A stretch of 64,000 bases of DNA from CAYFUG01 sp964346295 (GCA_964346295.1 CAYFUG010000003.1:1-64000), one strand, 5' to 3'. Shown: positions 33,929 to 42,452, counted from the first letter of the stretch. Notes: a model not told the origin generated them from the letters alone. Numbers and translations are program-made.

Positions 33929-34003
33929 ATGCGTACTAAAAAAGTACTACAATTTGGATTATTTTTTAGCTTCTTTTACCCTTTCAAAGCGGGCCTTTTT
34001 TAA
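33929..34003 (+). CDS. Phe-rich leader peptide (PheM-like attenuator peptide)
   Basis: The 24-codon frame starts ATG at 33929 and ends TAA at 34001-34003. Seven codons are Phe, five of them crowded in QFGLFFSFFYPF. Its TAA lies at the end of the GGGCCTTT strand that forms the antiterminator. This is the arrangement of the E. coli pheST leader (PheM): a ribosome stalled at Phe codons for lack of charged tRNA-Phe leaves the antiterminator free to form, while one reaching the stop masks it. No Shine-Dalgarno sequence is seen. The peptide itself probably has no function beyond being translated. Confidence 0.8.
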   Translation: MRTKKVLQFGLFFSFFYPFKAGLF

Positions 34004-34060
34004 GTATCTAAAATAAACTTAAACTAAACGAAAGGCCCACGAAAATGGGTCTTTTTTTAT
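33991..34060 (+). promoter_or_regulatory. Phe attenuator: antiterminator and terminator hairpins
   Basis: GGGCCTTT (33991-33998) is perfectly complementary to AAAGGCCC (34031-34038), forming the antiterminator. The same downstream strand, AAGGCCCA (34032-34039), pairs with TGGGTCTT (34046-34053) followed by a T run, forming the terminator. The two structures exclude each other. The leader peptide stop overlaps the first strand. The terminator ends about 28 bases before the PheRS start. Confidence 0.82.
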
Positions 34061-34088
34061 TGATTTAATTTTCTTAATCATAAAAACC

Positions 34089-35264
34089 ATGTATCAAGCC
34101 AAGCACTTAAAACGAACACACTATTCTGTTCCGCTGAAAGAAGAGAAGCAGCTCATTAAAAATCTCGAAAAACGATTTGACTCAGAAGCGGAACGCCTTA
34201 AGCGATATATTGCCTTATCAGATTTAACTCGAAAAACAAATAGCCCACTCAACGCTGTTATTAAAACAGTGATAAATTTACCTAGTTTTCAAGAATTTGA
34301 CATTATTGACACTCCGGAAGTCATTTCTCCTGTGGTCGTTTTTGATTTATTCAATTTCCCAAAAGATCATCCTGCAAGAAACGCAAGCGACACTTATTAT
34401 GTCAATGATGAAAATATTTTAAGACCTCATACTAGCTTGATGTGGAAATATTACTTTGATCTTCCTGCAGTTAAAGAACAACTAGAAAAATACGGCTCCG
34501 TGGGAGCTTTAAGCTATGGAAAAGTTTACCGCAGAGACGAGATTGACTGGCAACATTCAAATGTTCTCCACCAATTTGATGGGCTGTTTGTTTGTCGTAA
34601 AGATATTAAAAAAATTTCGCAAGTTGATTTAGAAAACATTTGTTCTGAAGTAACCCATTCATTACTTAGAAAAAAAGCTAAAGAGAAGTTTTGCGTAGAC
34701 AAGTTTCCCTATACCGACCCTAGCATTGAAATGGATATTGCTTGGGACGATAAATGGGTTGAGGTAAATGGAGCTGGCATTGTTCATCCGCAAGTCTTGC
34801 GAAATTTGGGAATAGATGCGGATCTTTACAATGGTTGGGCTTTTGGTTTTGGCGTAGATCGTTTAGCTATGCTCAAAATGAGAATTCCAGATATTCGCTT
34901 GCTCCGCTCAGAAGACAAGCGGGTTACAAAGCAACTGGAAAATATAAACAACACTTACGAGCCTGTAAGCAAATATCCTCCAGTTGTTCGAGACATTTCT
35001 TTTGTTGTGGACAAGAAAAGTTTTAATTTAAACGCTTATTATGATACTGTTCGGGATACTGTTAGCGATCAATATATTGAAGAAATGAAGATTCTTGATG
35101 AATATGAAAATGACAAAAAATTTGGAAAAGATAAGATCAGCTATACATTTCGAATTGTTTATCGTCATATTGAACGAACGCTAACGAATGAAGAAGTAAA
35201 CGAGATGCATGAAAATTTGCATAATACTACAGAGTCCCAATATAACGCTACGGTTCGAAAATGA
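34089..35264 (+). CDS. Single-chain phenylalanyl-tRNA synthetase of mitochondrial type
   Basis: The 391-residue protein joins two parts. Residues about 35-290 are the class II catalytic core of PheS: motif 2 YRRDEIDWQHSNVLHQFDGL, FPYTDPSIEMDI, WVEVNGAGIVHP and motif 3 GWAFGFGVDRLAML. Residues about 297-391 form an FDX-ACB anticodon-binding domain (SKYPPVVRDISFVV, then FRIVYRHIERTLTNEEV), normally the C-terminus of bacterial PheT. The PheS N-terminal coiled coil is missing. This is the plan of monomeric mitochondrial PheRS (FARS2), whose YRHMERTLSQREV tail is closely similar. A Phe leader-peptide attenuator precedes it, supporting a true PheRS role. Codons are AT-rich relative to serS, hinting at transfer. 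Confidence 0.88.
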   Translation: MYQAKHLKRTHYSVPLKEEKQLIKNLEKRFDSEAERLKRYIALSDLTRKTNSPLNAVIKTVINLPSFQEFDIIDTPEVISPVVVFDLFNFPKDHPARNASDTYYVNDENILRPHTSLMWKYYFDLPAVKEQLEKYGSVGALSYGKVYRRDEIDWQHSNVLHQFDGLFVCRKDIKKISQVDLENICSEVTHSLLRKKAKEKFCVDKFPYTDPSIEMDIAWDDKWVEVNGAGIVHPQVLRNLGIDADLYNGWAFGFGVDRLAMLKMRIPDIRLLRSEDKRVTKQLENINNTYEPVSKYPPVVRDISFVVDKKSFNLNAYYDTVRDTVSDQYIEEMKILDEYENDKKFGKDKISYTFRIVYRHIERTLTNEEVNEMHENLHNTTESQYNATVRK

Positions 35265-35605
35265 AAATTCAAGAAAATAGCATTACATTTTTTCCATTAA
35301 GCCTATTCTTCTAATAAAAGCAGCCTTGACGCTAATAAAATCGGCAAAGGCCAGCTACACCGAAACAAAATCCAGCATTTAATAGAGCAGGTCATATCAG
35401 AACAATCATAGCTCAAAGAATTGACAACCAACCTTCCACTCGCTAAAATTAAGCCAAATCTGAAAACTATCCGAGGCCGCAGAGGCATAACCTGTTGCGC
35501 CGCTAACCACGCAAAAACTCCCAATGAAAAACCACGCCTCCAACATCAAATTCTATACCACCTGTTACTCCCCACGGGGATAATTTTACATTAGACTTAA
35601 CTTCT
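35265..35605. other. Intergenic stretch, nothing recognised
   Basis: Between the PheRS gene and serS. A short minus-strand frame (35303-35524) has no recognisable domain and biased composition, so it is not called. No promoter or attenuator-like structure was found for serS. Confidence 0.4.
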
Positions 35606-35641
35606 GGTTCCCCCTTTCGTAAAGGGGGCTAGGGGGATTGA
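35606..35641. repeat. Short hairpin repeat, family B
   Basis: GGTTCCCCCTTTCGTAAAGG followed by GGGCTAGGGGGATTGAG; CCCCCTTT pairs perfectly with AAAGGGGG around CGT. Confidence 0.8.
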
Positions 35642-35717
35642 GAATACTTGGATATTCAATCATTTGAATATTTGAAATTGCTTGAGAATTTAAAATTAGA
35701 AATTTAAAATTAATCCC

Positions 35718-37037
35718 ATGATCATCGACATAAACTTCGTAAAAGAAAATTTAGACCAAGTCAAAAAAGCCGCCCAACAAAAAAATATCGACTTGGATTT
35801 CGAACGACTTTTGGAGATCTACAACCAAAAAAGCACTTTACAAAAAGAAGCCGACGACCTTCGCGCTCAGCGCAATCAACTAGCCGCCAGCGCCAAAGGC
35901 AGCCGCCCCAGTCAAGAACAGATTCAAAAAGGCAAAGATCTCAAAGTTCAAATTTCCGAAAAAGAAGCCGCTCTGAGTCAACTGGAGGATCAATTTATGG
36001 AGCTAGCTGTCCGCGTCCCCACCATTCCTTCCGAAGACACTCCCATCGGCAAGGACGAACGCGAAAATGTCGAGGTGGAACGCTGGGGCGAACCAACCCA
36101 GTTTGATTTTGCGCCCAAAGATTATATGACCATTGCCAAAGATCTAGATTTGATCGATTTTGAGCGAGGCGTCCGAACCTCCGGCTATCGAGGCTACTAT
36201 CTCAAAAACGAAGCTGCTAGCATCCACCTGGGCCTGATGATGCTGGCCATGGAAAAACTAACCCTCAAAGGCTTCCTGCCAATGATTCCGCCTACTTTGG
36301 TGCGAGAAAATGTTCTCTTCGGCAGTGGTTACTTTGCCGGTCGCCACTACAATCCAGAAACTGACGAAATTTACAAAATCGAAAATCCTGACAAAGAAGC
36401 GGATGGAACCATACGAAAGGAGAGCAAATTTTTAGTCGGAACCGCTGAACCCTCCCTACTAGCCTATTATCAAGGTGAAACCCTCCAAGAAGAGCAGCTC
36501 CCGATGAAACTAGCCGGCTTCTCTCAGTGCTACCGCAGCGAAATTGGCAGTTACGGCAAAGACACCAAAGGTATCTACCGGGTCCACGAATTCATGAAAG
36601 TCGAGCAAGTTTGCCTTTGTCCAGCTGATATTGAACTAGCGGATAAAATGCACCAGGAGATGGTGGAAATTTCCAAAGAGCTCCACCGAGAACTAGAACT
36701 TCCTCACCGCGTTTTGCAAATCTGCACTGGCGACATGAGCCCCGGCAAGTACAAAATGTTCGATCTGGAAGCCTGGATTCCTTCTCGCAAAGACTACGGC
36801 GAAACCGGCAGCGCCAGCAACTTTGTCGATTGGCAAGCCCGCCGCCTTAATGTCAAATACCAAGCCAAAGACGGCAGCAAAAAATTCGTCTACATGCTTA
36901 ACAATACCGCTCTGGCTACCACCCGCCCCTTGATTGCCATTCTGGAAAATCATCAGCAAGCTGATGGCAGTGTTAAAATCCCTCAAGTCTTGCAAAAATA
37001 CCTCGGCGGCAAAAAAGTGATTGAAAGAAAAAAATAG
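35718..37037 (+). CDS. serS: Seryl-tRNA synthetase
   Basis: The 439-residue enzyme has an N-terminal antiparallel coiled-coil arm (about 1-110, LQKEADDLRAQRNQL) that grips the tRNA-Ser long arm. The class II core follows, with motif 2 GFSQCYRSEIGSYGKDTKGI and FMKVEQVCLC, then CTGDMSPGKYKMFDLEAWIP, SASNFVDWQARRL and motif 3 NNTALATTRPLIAILENHQQ. It attaches Ser to tRNA-Ser and tRNA-Sec. Length is normal. The upstream spacer holds family-B and AT-rich repeats, and no attenuator was seen. Confidence 0.97.
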   Translation: MIIDINFVKENLDQVKKAAQQKNIDLDFERLLEIYNQKSTLQKEADDLRAQRNQLAASAKGSRPSQEQIQKGKDLKVQISEKEAALSQLEDQFMELAVRVPTIPSEDTPIGKDERENVEVERWGEPTQFDFAPKDYMTIAKDLDLIDFERGVRTSGYRGYYLKNEAASIHLGLMMLAMEKLTLKGFLPMIPPTLVRENVLFGSGYFAGRHYNPETDEIYKIENPDKEADGTIRKESKFLVGTAEPSLLAYYQGETLQEEQLPMKLAGFSQCYRSEIGSYGKDTKGIYRVHEFMKVEQVCLCPADIELADKMHQEMVEISKELHRELELPHRVLQICTGDMSPGKYKMFDLEAWIPSRKDYGETGSASNFVDWQARRLNVKYQAKDGSKKFVYMLNNTALATTRPLIAILENHQQADGSVKIPQVLQKYLGGKKVIERKK

Positions 37038-37146
37038 CCATTTAAAAAATTCCAGACATCAAAGCGCTTGGATTTTCCCAAAGGTCGACCAGCGCCTTGA
37101 AATTGAGATATTTTCGAAATAACTAATTTAAATTCAAAAAAAAATT

Positions 37147-37287
37147 ATGAGTGAAAAATTTCCAACGCCCGAAAGAGAGACTCGCATTCCTGAAAATATT
37201 ACCCGAGAAGAAGCCGAACAAAATGCCAAGAAAAGAAACACCCTCAAGGCGGATATAATCCGACATGAAACAAAAAATAAACGCTAG
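37147..37287 (+). CDS. Possible short protein, 46 residues
   Basis: A frame from ATG 37147 to TAG 37287 encodes a charged, helical-looking peptide (PERETRIPENITREEAEQNA near the start). No Shine-Dalgarno sequence or known family. It overlaps the next small frame in another phase, so at most one of them, or a frameshifted combination, may be real. Confidence 0.3.
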   Translation: MSEKFPTPERETRIPENITREEAEQNAKKRNTLKADIIRHETKNKR

Positions 37288-37453
37288 AGAAAGAGAGTCT
37301 ATTTCAGAATATGATTTTGGAGCAGGGGTCATGATTAAGTATGTAACCCTTCAAGAAAAAGGCTCCGGGGGATGGGAGAAGGTTAAGGGCACCGCAGGCC
37401 GTGATAGGGCTTTTCTTTACATAGAGGGAGAAAATATCGGGCAACTTAACTAA
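37265..37453 (+). CDS. Possible small protein, 62 residues
   Basis: Starts ATG 37265 with AAGGCGG about 12 bases upstream and ends TAA 37453. The composition (SEYDFGAGVMIKYVTLQEKG, DRAFLYIEGENIGQLN) looks protein-like with alternating hydrophobics, but no family was recognised. It partly overlaps the preceding 46-residue frame. Confidence 0.35.
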   Translation: MKQKINARERESISEYDFGAGVMIKYVTLQEKGSGGWEKVKGTAGRDRAFLYIEGENIGQLN

Positions 37454-37593
37454 CCTTTCCAATCAGACTCCTTGTAAATCCTTGCCAGGGGCTTGCTTGG
37501 AAAAAAACTTTAAAAAGCAAGCGTATTTCGACATTCCGTTATTTAAAATTGTTTTGAAATTAAAAATTTGAAATTAAAAATTTCCCTACGCCA

Positions 37594-37893
37594 ATGTATT
37601 CACCCACAAACAACGCCAACGACGATCGTGCTATGAAAAATCGGCTTAAAGCAAAAGAGTTACAACTCTTAGAGCTAGAAACTGACCTAAAAAAGCTCGC
37701 CCGAAAGAAAGATGAACATCAAACTCGCCGCCGACAACTAAAAAAAATTTTTGACCGAACTAGAATGGAAAAAGATCAAATAGAAGAAGCTGACAAAAAA
37801 ACTACTCAGCAAATTTTTGAATTGGAACGGCAAATTAAATTCCTCAAAAAAGAACTCAACGAATTAAGAGCTCAAAGCAAGCCCCATTTTTAA
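37594..37893 (+). CDS. Coiled-coil protein, unknown
   Basis: The 99-residue protein is almost all charged coiled coil from residue 12 on, with Leu or Ile at regular spacing (LKAKELQLLELETDLKKLAR, QIFELERQIKFLKKELNELR). It has no membrane helix or Cys. It precedes gatC in the rightward block with a short gap. Function is unknown; a structural or assembly role is a guess. Confidence 0.55.
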   Translation: MYSPTNNANDDRAMKNRLKAKELQLLELETDLKKLARKKDEHQTRRRQLKKIFDRTRMEKDQIEEADKKTTQQIFELERQIKFLKKELNELRAQSKPHF

Positions 37894-38017
37894 ATAACCT
37901 TTAAGAATAGAACATTTGCCACCCTGCTAGCAAAAGTATTTCGGGTTGAATACTTCTACCCAGACCAGACTAAACTATAATCAGAAAATAAGGACTTTAT
38001 TAAAAGTCCCCCGCACT

Positions 38018-38338
38018 ATGTCAAAAAATTCTCAAATCACCCGCCAAGAAATCGAAAAAACCGCCAAACTGGCTCGCTTGGAGCTTTCTGAAGAACAAAT
38101 AGAAAAGTTTTCTGCTCAAATCAGCCAGGTTTTAGAGGCTTTTCAGGGCCTAGAAGAAGCTCAGGCCACTGATGTGGAAGATTTTAATCACTACCTACTC
38201 TTAGACGACTTTAAAAATCAATTCCGTCAGGACCAAGTAATCGAAGAGCCTGAGACCAACAAAGAGCAAATTCGAGATCTCTTCCCCCAAAAAGGCGGCA
38301 AAGAAGATCGCTACCTGAAAGTCAAAAAAGTTTTTTAG
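38018..38338 (+). CDS. gatC: Glutamyl-tRNA(Gln)/aspartyl-tRNA(Asn) amidotransferase subunit C
   Basis: The ATG at 38018 gives a 106-residue protein; an upstream ATG at 37946 would add 24 unlike residues. It matches GatC: ITRQEIEKTAKLARLELSEE, then the pattern ending EEPETNKEQI..LFPQKGG. GatC wraps the GatA-GatB interface of GatCAB, which converts misacylated Glu-tRNA-Gln. gatA and gatB are not within the window. Confidence 0.9.
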   Translation: MSKNSQITRQEIEKTAKLARLELSEEQIEKFSAQISQVLEAFQGLEEAQATDVEDFNHYLLLDDFKNQFRQDQVIEEPETNKEQIRDLFPQKGGKEDRYLKVKKVF

Positions 38339-38477
38339 CTTAGAGAGTTTGTGTTGATGGAGATGACAATAGCAAGAAATTTCTAGAAATAACCCTACTC
38401 AAGAAGAATTATTTAGAACTACTCGTAAATTGAAAATACTTAAAATTGTTTTAAAATTTAAAATTAATCCTGCCTTC

Positions 38478-39488
38478 ATGCTAGAAAAATTCCTCAAAAA
38501 AAAGAACTCCACTTCCGAAGAAGGGCATCTCACTATTGCCTTGTTGAAGGGCGGAAAATCTGGAGAACGCGAAGTCTCTCTCAAAACCGGGGAGCAAATT
38601 TCTAAAGCCCTAGAAAAAAATGAAAAGTACGACCTTCGACAATATGATCCTCGGGACGACTTGAAAAAATTTACCAAAGATTGTCTGGATGGAAAAATTG
38701 ACCTGGTTTTTCCCGCCCTCCACGGACCTTTAGGAGAAGATGGAAAAATACAAGGAATGTTAGATGTCTTGGGAGTTCCTTATGTTTTTTCCGGTTGCCT
38801 GGCCAGCGCCTTAGCCATGAATAAAACCAAGGCCAAATTGGTGGTAGAAAAGGCTGAGGTTCCGGTAGTTAAACATGTGGCTCTTCACCGAGGGCAAGAA
38901 TACCAAACTGAAGAATTAGTAGAAGAACTACTCCTGCCCATCGTTATTAAGCCGACGGAATTAGGATCCTCCGTGGGCATGAGCATTGCGAAAACTCCTG
39001 AAGAGCTCCAAGCGGGACTTAAGCTAGCCTTTGAATATGGTCAAGAAGTAATTTTAGAACAATTTATCCCCGGTCGCGAATTGACTGTCACCATGATTAC
39101 TCGTCAAGGGTTACCAGAGGCACTGCCCGTAATTGAAATTATTCCCGAGAAAACCGAATGGTTTGATTATCAAGCCAAATATGAGCCTGGTGCCACTAAA
39201 GAAGTTTGCCCCGCGGAAATCCCTGAAAATGTTAGAGATGAAGTGCAAGAATTAGCCCTTAAAGCTTTCCGGGCGCTAGATTGCCGAGATTTAGCTCGAG
39301 CCGACTTCATTTGGAAGGAGGATACCAAAGAATTTTTCTTTTTAGAGATTAATACTATTCCCGGTATGACCGCCACCAGCCTAGCCCCTCAAGCTGCGGC
39401 GGCGGCTAAAATGAAATTTCCTCAGTTTTTAGAGCACCTCATTAAAGAAGCCCAGCGACGCCAAATAGTGTCCAAAGACTCGAATTGA
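38478..39488 (+). CDS. ddl: D-alanine--D-alanine ligase
   Basis: The ATG at 38478 (MLEKFLKKK) gives 336 residues; a start at 38430 would add codons from the AT-rich repeat. The ATP-grasp enzyme shows LLKGGKSGEREVSLKTG, FPALHGPLGEDGKIQGML, VFSGCLASALAMNKTKAK, IKPTELGSSVGMSI, then FFLEINTIPGMTATSLAPQA. It makes D-Ala-D-Ala for peptidoglycan precursors, working in the same pathway as MurB further along. The metal-binding E-x-N motif is present. Confidence 0.95.
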   Translation: MLEKFLKKKNSTSEEGHLTIALLKGGKSGEREVSLKTGEQISKALEKNEKYDLRQYDPRDDLKKFTKDCLDGKIDLVFPALHGPLGEDGKIQGMLDVLGVPYVFSGCLASALAMNKTKAKLVVEKAEVPVVKHVALHRGQEYQTEELVEELLLPIVIKPTELGSSVGMSIAKTPEELQAGLKLAFEYGQEVILEQFIPGRELTVTMITRQGLPEALPVIEIIPEKTEWFDYQAKYEPGATKEVCPAEIPENVRDEVQELALKAFRALDCRDLARADFIWKEDTKEFFFLEINTIPGMTATSLAPQAAAAAKMKFPQFLEHLIKEAQRRQIVSKDSN

Positions 39489-39605
39489 TTATTTCAGAAT
39501 TCTCACTTCTTGTTAGGTTGAAGTAAAAAATAAGCACTTATAGTTCAATCATTGGGAGAAATTATACAATTTTTTGCCAAGAAAATAGCATTTAAAGGCG
39601 AGCAG

Positions 39606-39932
39606 ATGAAAGACGAGGCCCGCCAAGAAACCCGTCGTCGCCTCCAAATCTTTGTCAAAAAAACCGTCCGGAAGTTTGAAGTTTCTGATCAGACTAAATC
39701 ACCTTGGTACTTAACCATTGCAGTGGAAAGTCAAGATCAAGAAATAATAATAAAGCTAGACAACTCTCCAGAGGAAAGCTACTACCAAGCATCCTTAATA
39801 GGAGCCACCCTGGAAGACATTATCCTGGGCGACTACGAAGTTGTTTTCGTTTTTAAAAAGCCAAATGAAAAGGAAAGGAATTTGAAGATTAAATACGATC
39901 TGCTGTTAATTAGCCCACCTAACAAAGACTAA
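39606..39932 (+). CDS. Hypothetical protein
   Basis: The ATG at 39606 with an upstream AAAGGCGAG gives 108 residues; a TTG at 39552 is less likely. The first 35 residues are basic and helical (KDEARQETRRRLQIFVKKTV). The rest alternates hydrophobics as in a small beta sheet (WYLTIAVESQDQEIIIKLDN). No family was recognised. It sits just upstream of the GT-C gene. Confidence 0.5.
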   Translation: MKDEARQETRRRLQIFVKKTVRKFEVSDQTKSPWYLTIAVESQDQEIIIKLDNSPEESYYQASLIGATLEDIILGDYEVVFVFKKPNEKERNLKIKYDLLLISPPNKD

Positions 39933-39948
39933 CCCGTCTCTAAAATTC

Positions 39949-41808
39949 ATGGCCATTTTCTCTAAACTTAAAACTAACATTCAAAAGCACCCTTATCGAT
40001 GGGGAGTAATTTTACTTATGATCGCCGCTTTTGGGGTCCGGGCTTGGAATTTTTCCGATACTCTTTATTTTCAGCTAGATCAAGCTCGAGACGCCAGAAT
40101 GATTGGGGAGATTTTAAAAGATGGACCGGGACGCTTGCCGCTACTAGGACCTCGAGCAGCCGGTACTTATCTGCGCTTGGGACCTATTTTTTATTACATG
40201 CAATATGTTAGTGCCGCCATTTTCCAAAGCGCTGAACCCCACATTCTAGCCTACCCCGATTTAATCCTCTCGGTGCTGGCAATTGGTCTTTTTTATTTCT
40301 TTTTACGACAATTTTTTACTAAGCCAATCAGCTTTATCACTACCGGCCTATTTGCTTTTTCTTTCATGCTCACTCAATATGGGAGATTCGCCTGGAATCC
40401 TAATCAATTGGTTTTGTGGCTGCTATTGTTTTTCACTGGAATTTATCGAGCAGCGGTAGACAAAAACCCTCAGCGGCGTGGCTGGTGGCTCCTAGGAGCA
40501 GCTCTGGCTTATGCCATAGCCAGTCAACTCCACTTTACCGCTCTTTTGGTGCTGCCTGTTGCCGCTCTTGGTTTTTGGATTTTTTATCGACCTACTAAAA
40601 TCAGATGGTATTTTTGGGTAGGCGCCTTAGCTACTTTAGCCTTTTTTTATATCCCCGTTTTTCTAAGTGAAATCCACACTGAATGGGATAACTGGAGCCA
40701 ATTCACTTACGCCCTCACTCACAAATCCGAGGAGCATCCCCTGCGAGCCAAAATTGCTAAATCCTTAGACTTACACGGTCAATATTATTCCCTAATGCTA
40801 ACTTCTTACGGAGATGATGATTACTTAATTTTCCGCTACGGATTTCTACTGGGGCTAATTTTTATTATTTGGTTGGGCTGGAGATTCTTCCGAGAGGAAG
40901 AAAAAAGGTCTAAGCGAGCTTTTCTTTTTTTGGTATTAATTTGGATGGGAGCCTTTGGAGCCTTCTATACCAAAATGGCCTTCACAGTCCTTAAACCTCG
41001 TTTTTGGTTAATGGTAGCTCCAGTGGCTTTTACTTGTCTGGCCTTAGTTTTTACAGCTATTTACAGCCCCGGAAACAAAAAACGAGGACGCTGGATTATG
41101 GGCGCAATCGCTAGCTTGCTACTAATAGCTAACCTTTATGCTATTGGCTATTGGTATTGGACCTTAGAAAATCAAAAAGAGCTCTCCGGTGGATTCTACG
41201 CTCGACGCCTAATGCTCAAACAAGATGATCTAGTAGGAATGAAACAAATGAGAACAGTGATCGATATTATGGCCCAAAGAGCCAAAGAAGAAGGAAAGAA
41301 AGCTTGTTTTTACGCTCCCGGAGAATATCTCCGCCCCTATGAAGACCTAGGAGCTCTTTATTATCCGGAGGTAGTATTTGATCGAATCACCTTCCGCAAG
41401 GATCTTAATCGAAATTGCGTATTTTTCTCCATCGGAAAACTTAAAAACAAAGAACAACCCCGACTTCCTCGAGATCACGAGCAAAGCTTTGAAGGGATTA
41501 AGTTTTACGAAATCGGTCAAATAGCTCTTTGGGAAACTCGCAGAACCGACCTTTCTTATGTCAAAGAAGATATCTTAGAGGAAGTTATCTCTGATGAGGA
41601 AAAATTGAATCAGGTGCTAGAGAAGAAAGAAACTTTTGAGGAAAAACAGGCCAAAATTGAAGAACAAGAGCGCCAATCCAAGCTTCAAGAATTGCGAGAA
41701 TCCGGAGAGTCTAATCAAGAACCAGAAAATGAACCGGAACCTAGTCGAGAAAGAAGGGTTTTTTGGTATCAGGTATTTGAAGGTTCCTACGAGAAGAAAA
41801 ATAACTAA
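39949..41808 (+). CDS. GT-C family membrane glycosyltransferase (ArnT/PMT-like)
   Basis: The 619-residue protein has about eleven helices. The first outer loop carries FQLDQARDARMIGEILKDGP with acidic residues in the position of the GT39/GT83 catalytic Asp, and LLGPRAAGTYLRLGPIFYYM follows. The C-terminal 180 residues are soluble and end in a charged helix. Such enzymes transfer a sugar from a polyprenyl-phosphate donor on the outer membrane face to lipids or proteins. The acceptor is unknown. The two ligase-like proteins at 25.5-28.6 kb may share its pathway. Confidence 0.8.
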   Translation: MAIFSKLKTNIQKHPYRWGVILLMIAAFGVRAWNFSDTLYFQLDQARDARMIGEILKDGPGRLPLLGPRAAGTYLRLGPIFYYMQYVSAAIFQSAEPHILAYPDLILSVLAIGLFYFFLRQFFTKPISFITTGLFAFSFMLTQYGRFAWNPNQLVLWLLLFFTGIYRAAVDKNPQRRGWWLLGAALAYAIASQLHFTALLVLPVAALGFWIFYRPTKIRWYFWVGALATLAFFYIPVFLSEIHTEWDNWSQFTYALTHKSEEHPLRAKIAKSLDLHGQYYSLMLTSYGDDDYLIFRYGFLLGLIFIIWLGWRFFREEEKRSKRAFLFLVLIWMGAFGAFYTKMAFTVLKPRFWLMVAPVAFTCLALVFTAIYSPGNKKRGRWIMGAIASLLLIANLYAIGYWYWTLENQKELSGGFYARRLMLKQDDLVGMKQMRTVIDIMAQRAKEEGKKACFYAPGEYLRPYEDLGALYYPEVVFDRITFRKDLNRNCVFFSIGKLKNKEQPRLPRDHEQSFEGIKFYEIGQIALWETRRTDLSYVKEDILEEVISDEEKLNQVLEKKETFEEKQAKIEEQERQSKLQELRESGESNQEPENEPEPSRERRVFWYQVFEGSYEKKNN

Positions 41809-41894
41809 ACTCTGGCTCATTAGTGCAAATCAACCGCAAGATTTAGAAGTAAGCTACTTAGAATTAGCCAAATTTTCTAAGAATGTCTCAGCGA

Positions 41895-41930
41895 ACCTCC
41901 CCTCTTGTAAAAAAAGCTAGGAAGATTGGG
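41895..41930. repeat. Short hairpin repeat, family B, degenerate
   Basis: GAACCTCCCCTCTTGTAAAA followed by AAAGCTAGGAAGATTGGG keeps the family-B layout with several mismatches. Confidence 0.4.
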
Positions 41931-42066
41931 AAGATTTTAAATAATTTCTTATTGTTGATAGTTACCCACAAGCGAGGAATTAATTATCAGGAATTACACC
42001 TGAAGGGCTTGAGTTAAAGGCTCTTGGTCAGTGGAAAACCCTTCTGGAAGTTGTGGAAAAGATTTT

Positions 42067-42095
42067 TTGAAGAAATGGCCATCTAGGGATATAAT
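42067..42095 (+). promoter_or_regulatory. Strong sigma-70-type promoter
   Basis: TTGAAG (42067-42072), a 17-base spacer and a perfect TATAAT (42090-42095). No ORF starts close by; the next strong signal downstream is a terminator at about 42278, so it probably drives a small RNA. Confidence 0.75.
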
Positions 42096-42102
42096 TTAAC
42101 TG

Positions 42103-42323
42103 AAAACAAAAAGAAAAGATAACTAAAATAAATTCCAAAACAAAGCTGGGAAAACAACAACAAAAACAAATCCCGGCAATTCCGCTCTCCTCCCCCAGAC
42201 TAGCACTCTCACATATTCATTTTATCTCTCTAGGGTAAAATGGCGGTCTATATTAAGAGAGTGCTTTCAGAGCAACTATAAGGCCTCCGAAACAGCTACT
42301 GTTCTTGGGGGTCTTATTTTTTA
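42103..42323 (+). ncRNA. Candidate small RNA of about 220 nt
   Basis: It is bounded by the promoter at 42067-42095 and the terminator at 42278-42323. Helices seen are GCTGGGA/TCCCGGC (about 42145-42177) around an A-rich loop, and AGCACTCTC/GAGAGTGCT (about 42199-42265). CTCCTCCCCC in the middle resembles an anti-Shine-Dalgarno-binding stretch. A 13-codon frame (MAVYIKRVLSEQL) lies inside but has only a weak AGGG upstream. No known RNA family was recognised. Confidence 0.5.
42278..42323 (+). terminator. Rho-independent terminator of candidate small RNA
   Basis: AAGGCCTCCGAAACA pairs with TGTTCTTGGGGGTCTT, with mismatches near the centre, followed by ATTTTTTATT. Confidence 0.75.
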
Positions 42324-42380
42324 TTCAAAAAGGTTGATTTTTGTTTTTCACAGTGCTAAAGTAATCCTAGTTTGGCTACT

Positions 42381-42452
42381 GCCGGGGTAGCTCAGTGGTA
42401 GAGCAAAGGACTGAAAATCCTTGTGTCGAGAGTTCAATTCTCTCCCCCGGCA
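42381..42452 (+). tRNA. tRNA-Phe, anticodon GAA
   Basis: Acceptor stem GCCGGGG/CCCCGGC, D arm GCTCAGTGGTAGAGC, anticodon arm AAGGACTGAAAATCCTT with GAA, and T arm GAGAGTTCAATTCTCTC. Discriminator A; CCA is not encoded. Confidence 0.97.

Noticed and set aside
33822..34016. 64-codon plus-strand frame over the Phe attenuator
   Set aside because: It overlaps the promoter, leader peptide and terminator in another phase and has no recognisable features; the Phe-rich frame explains the region better.
35303..35524. 73-codon minus-strand frame between the PheRS gene and serS
   Set aside because: No domain, unusual composition and no plausible ribosome binding site.
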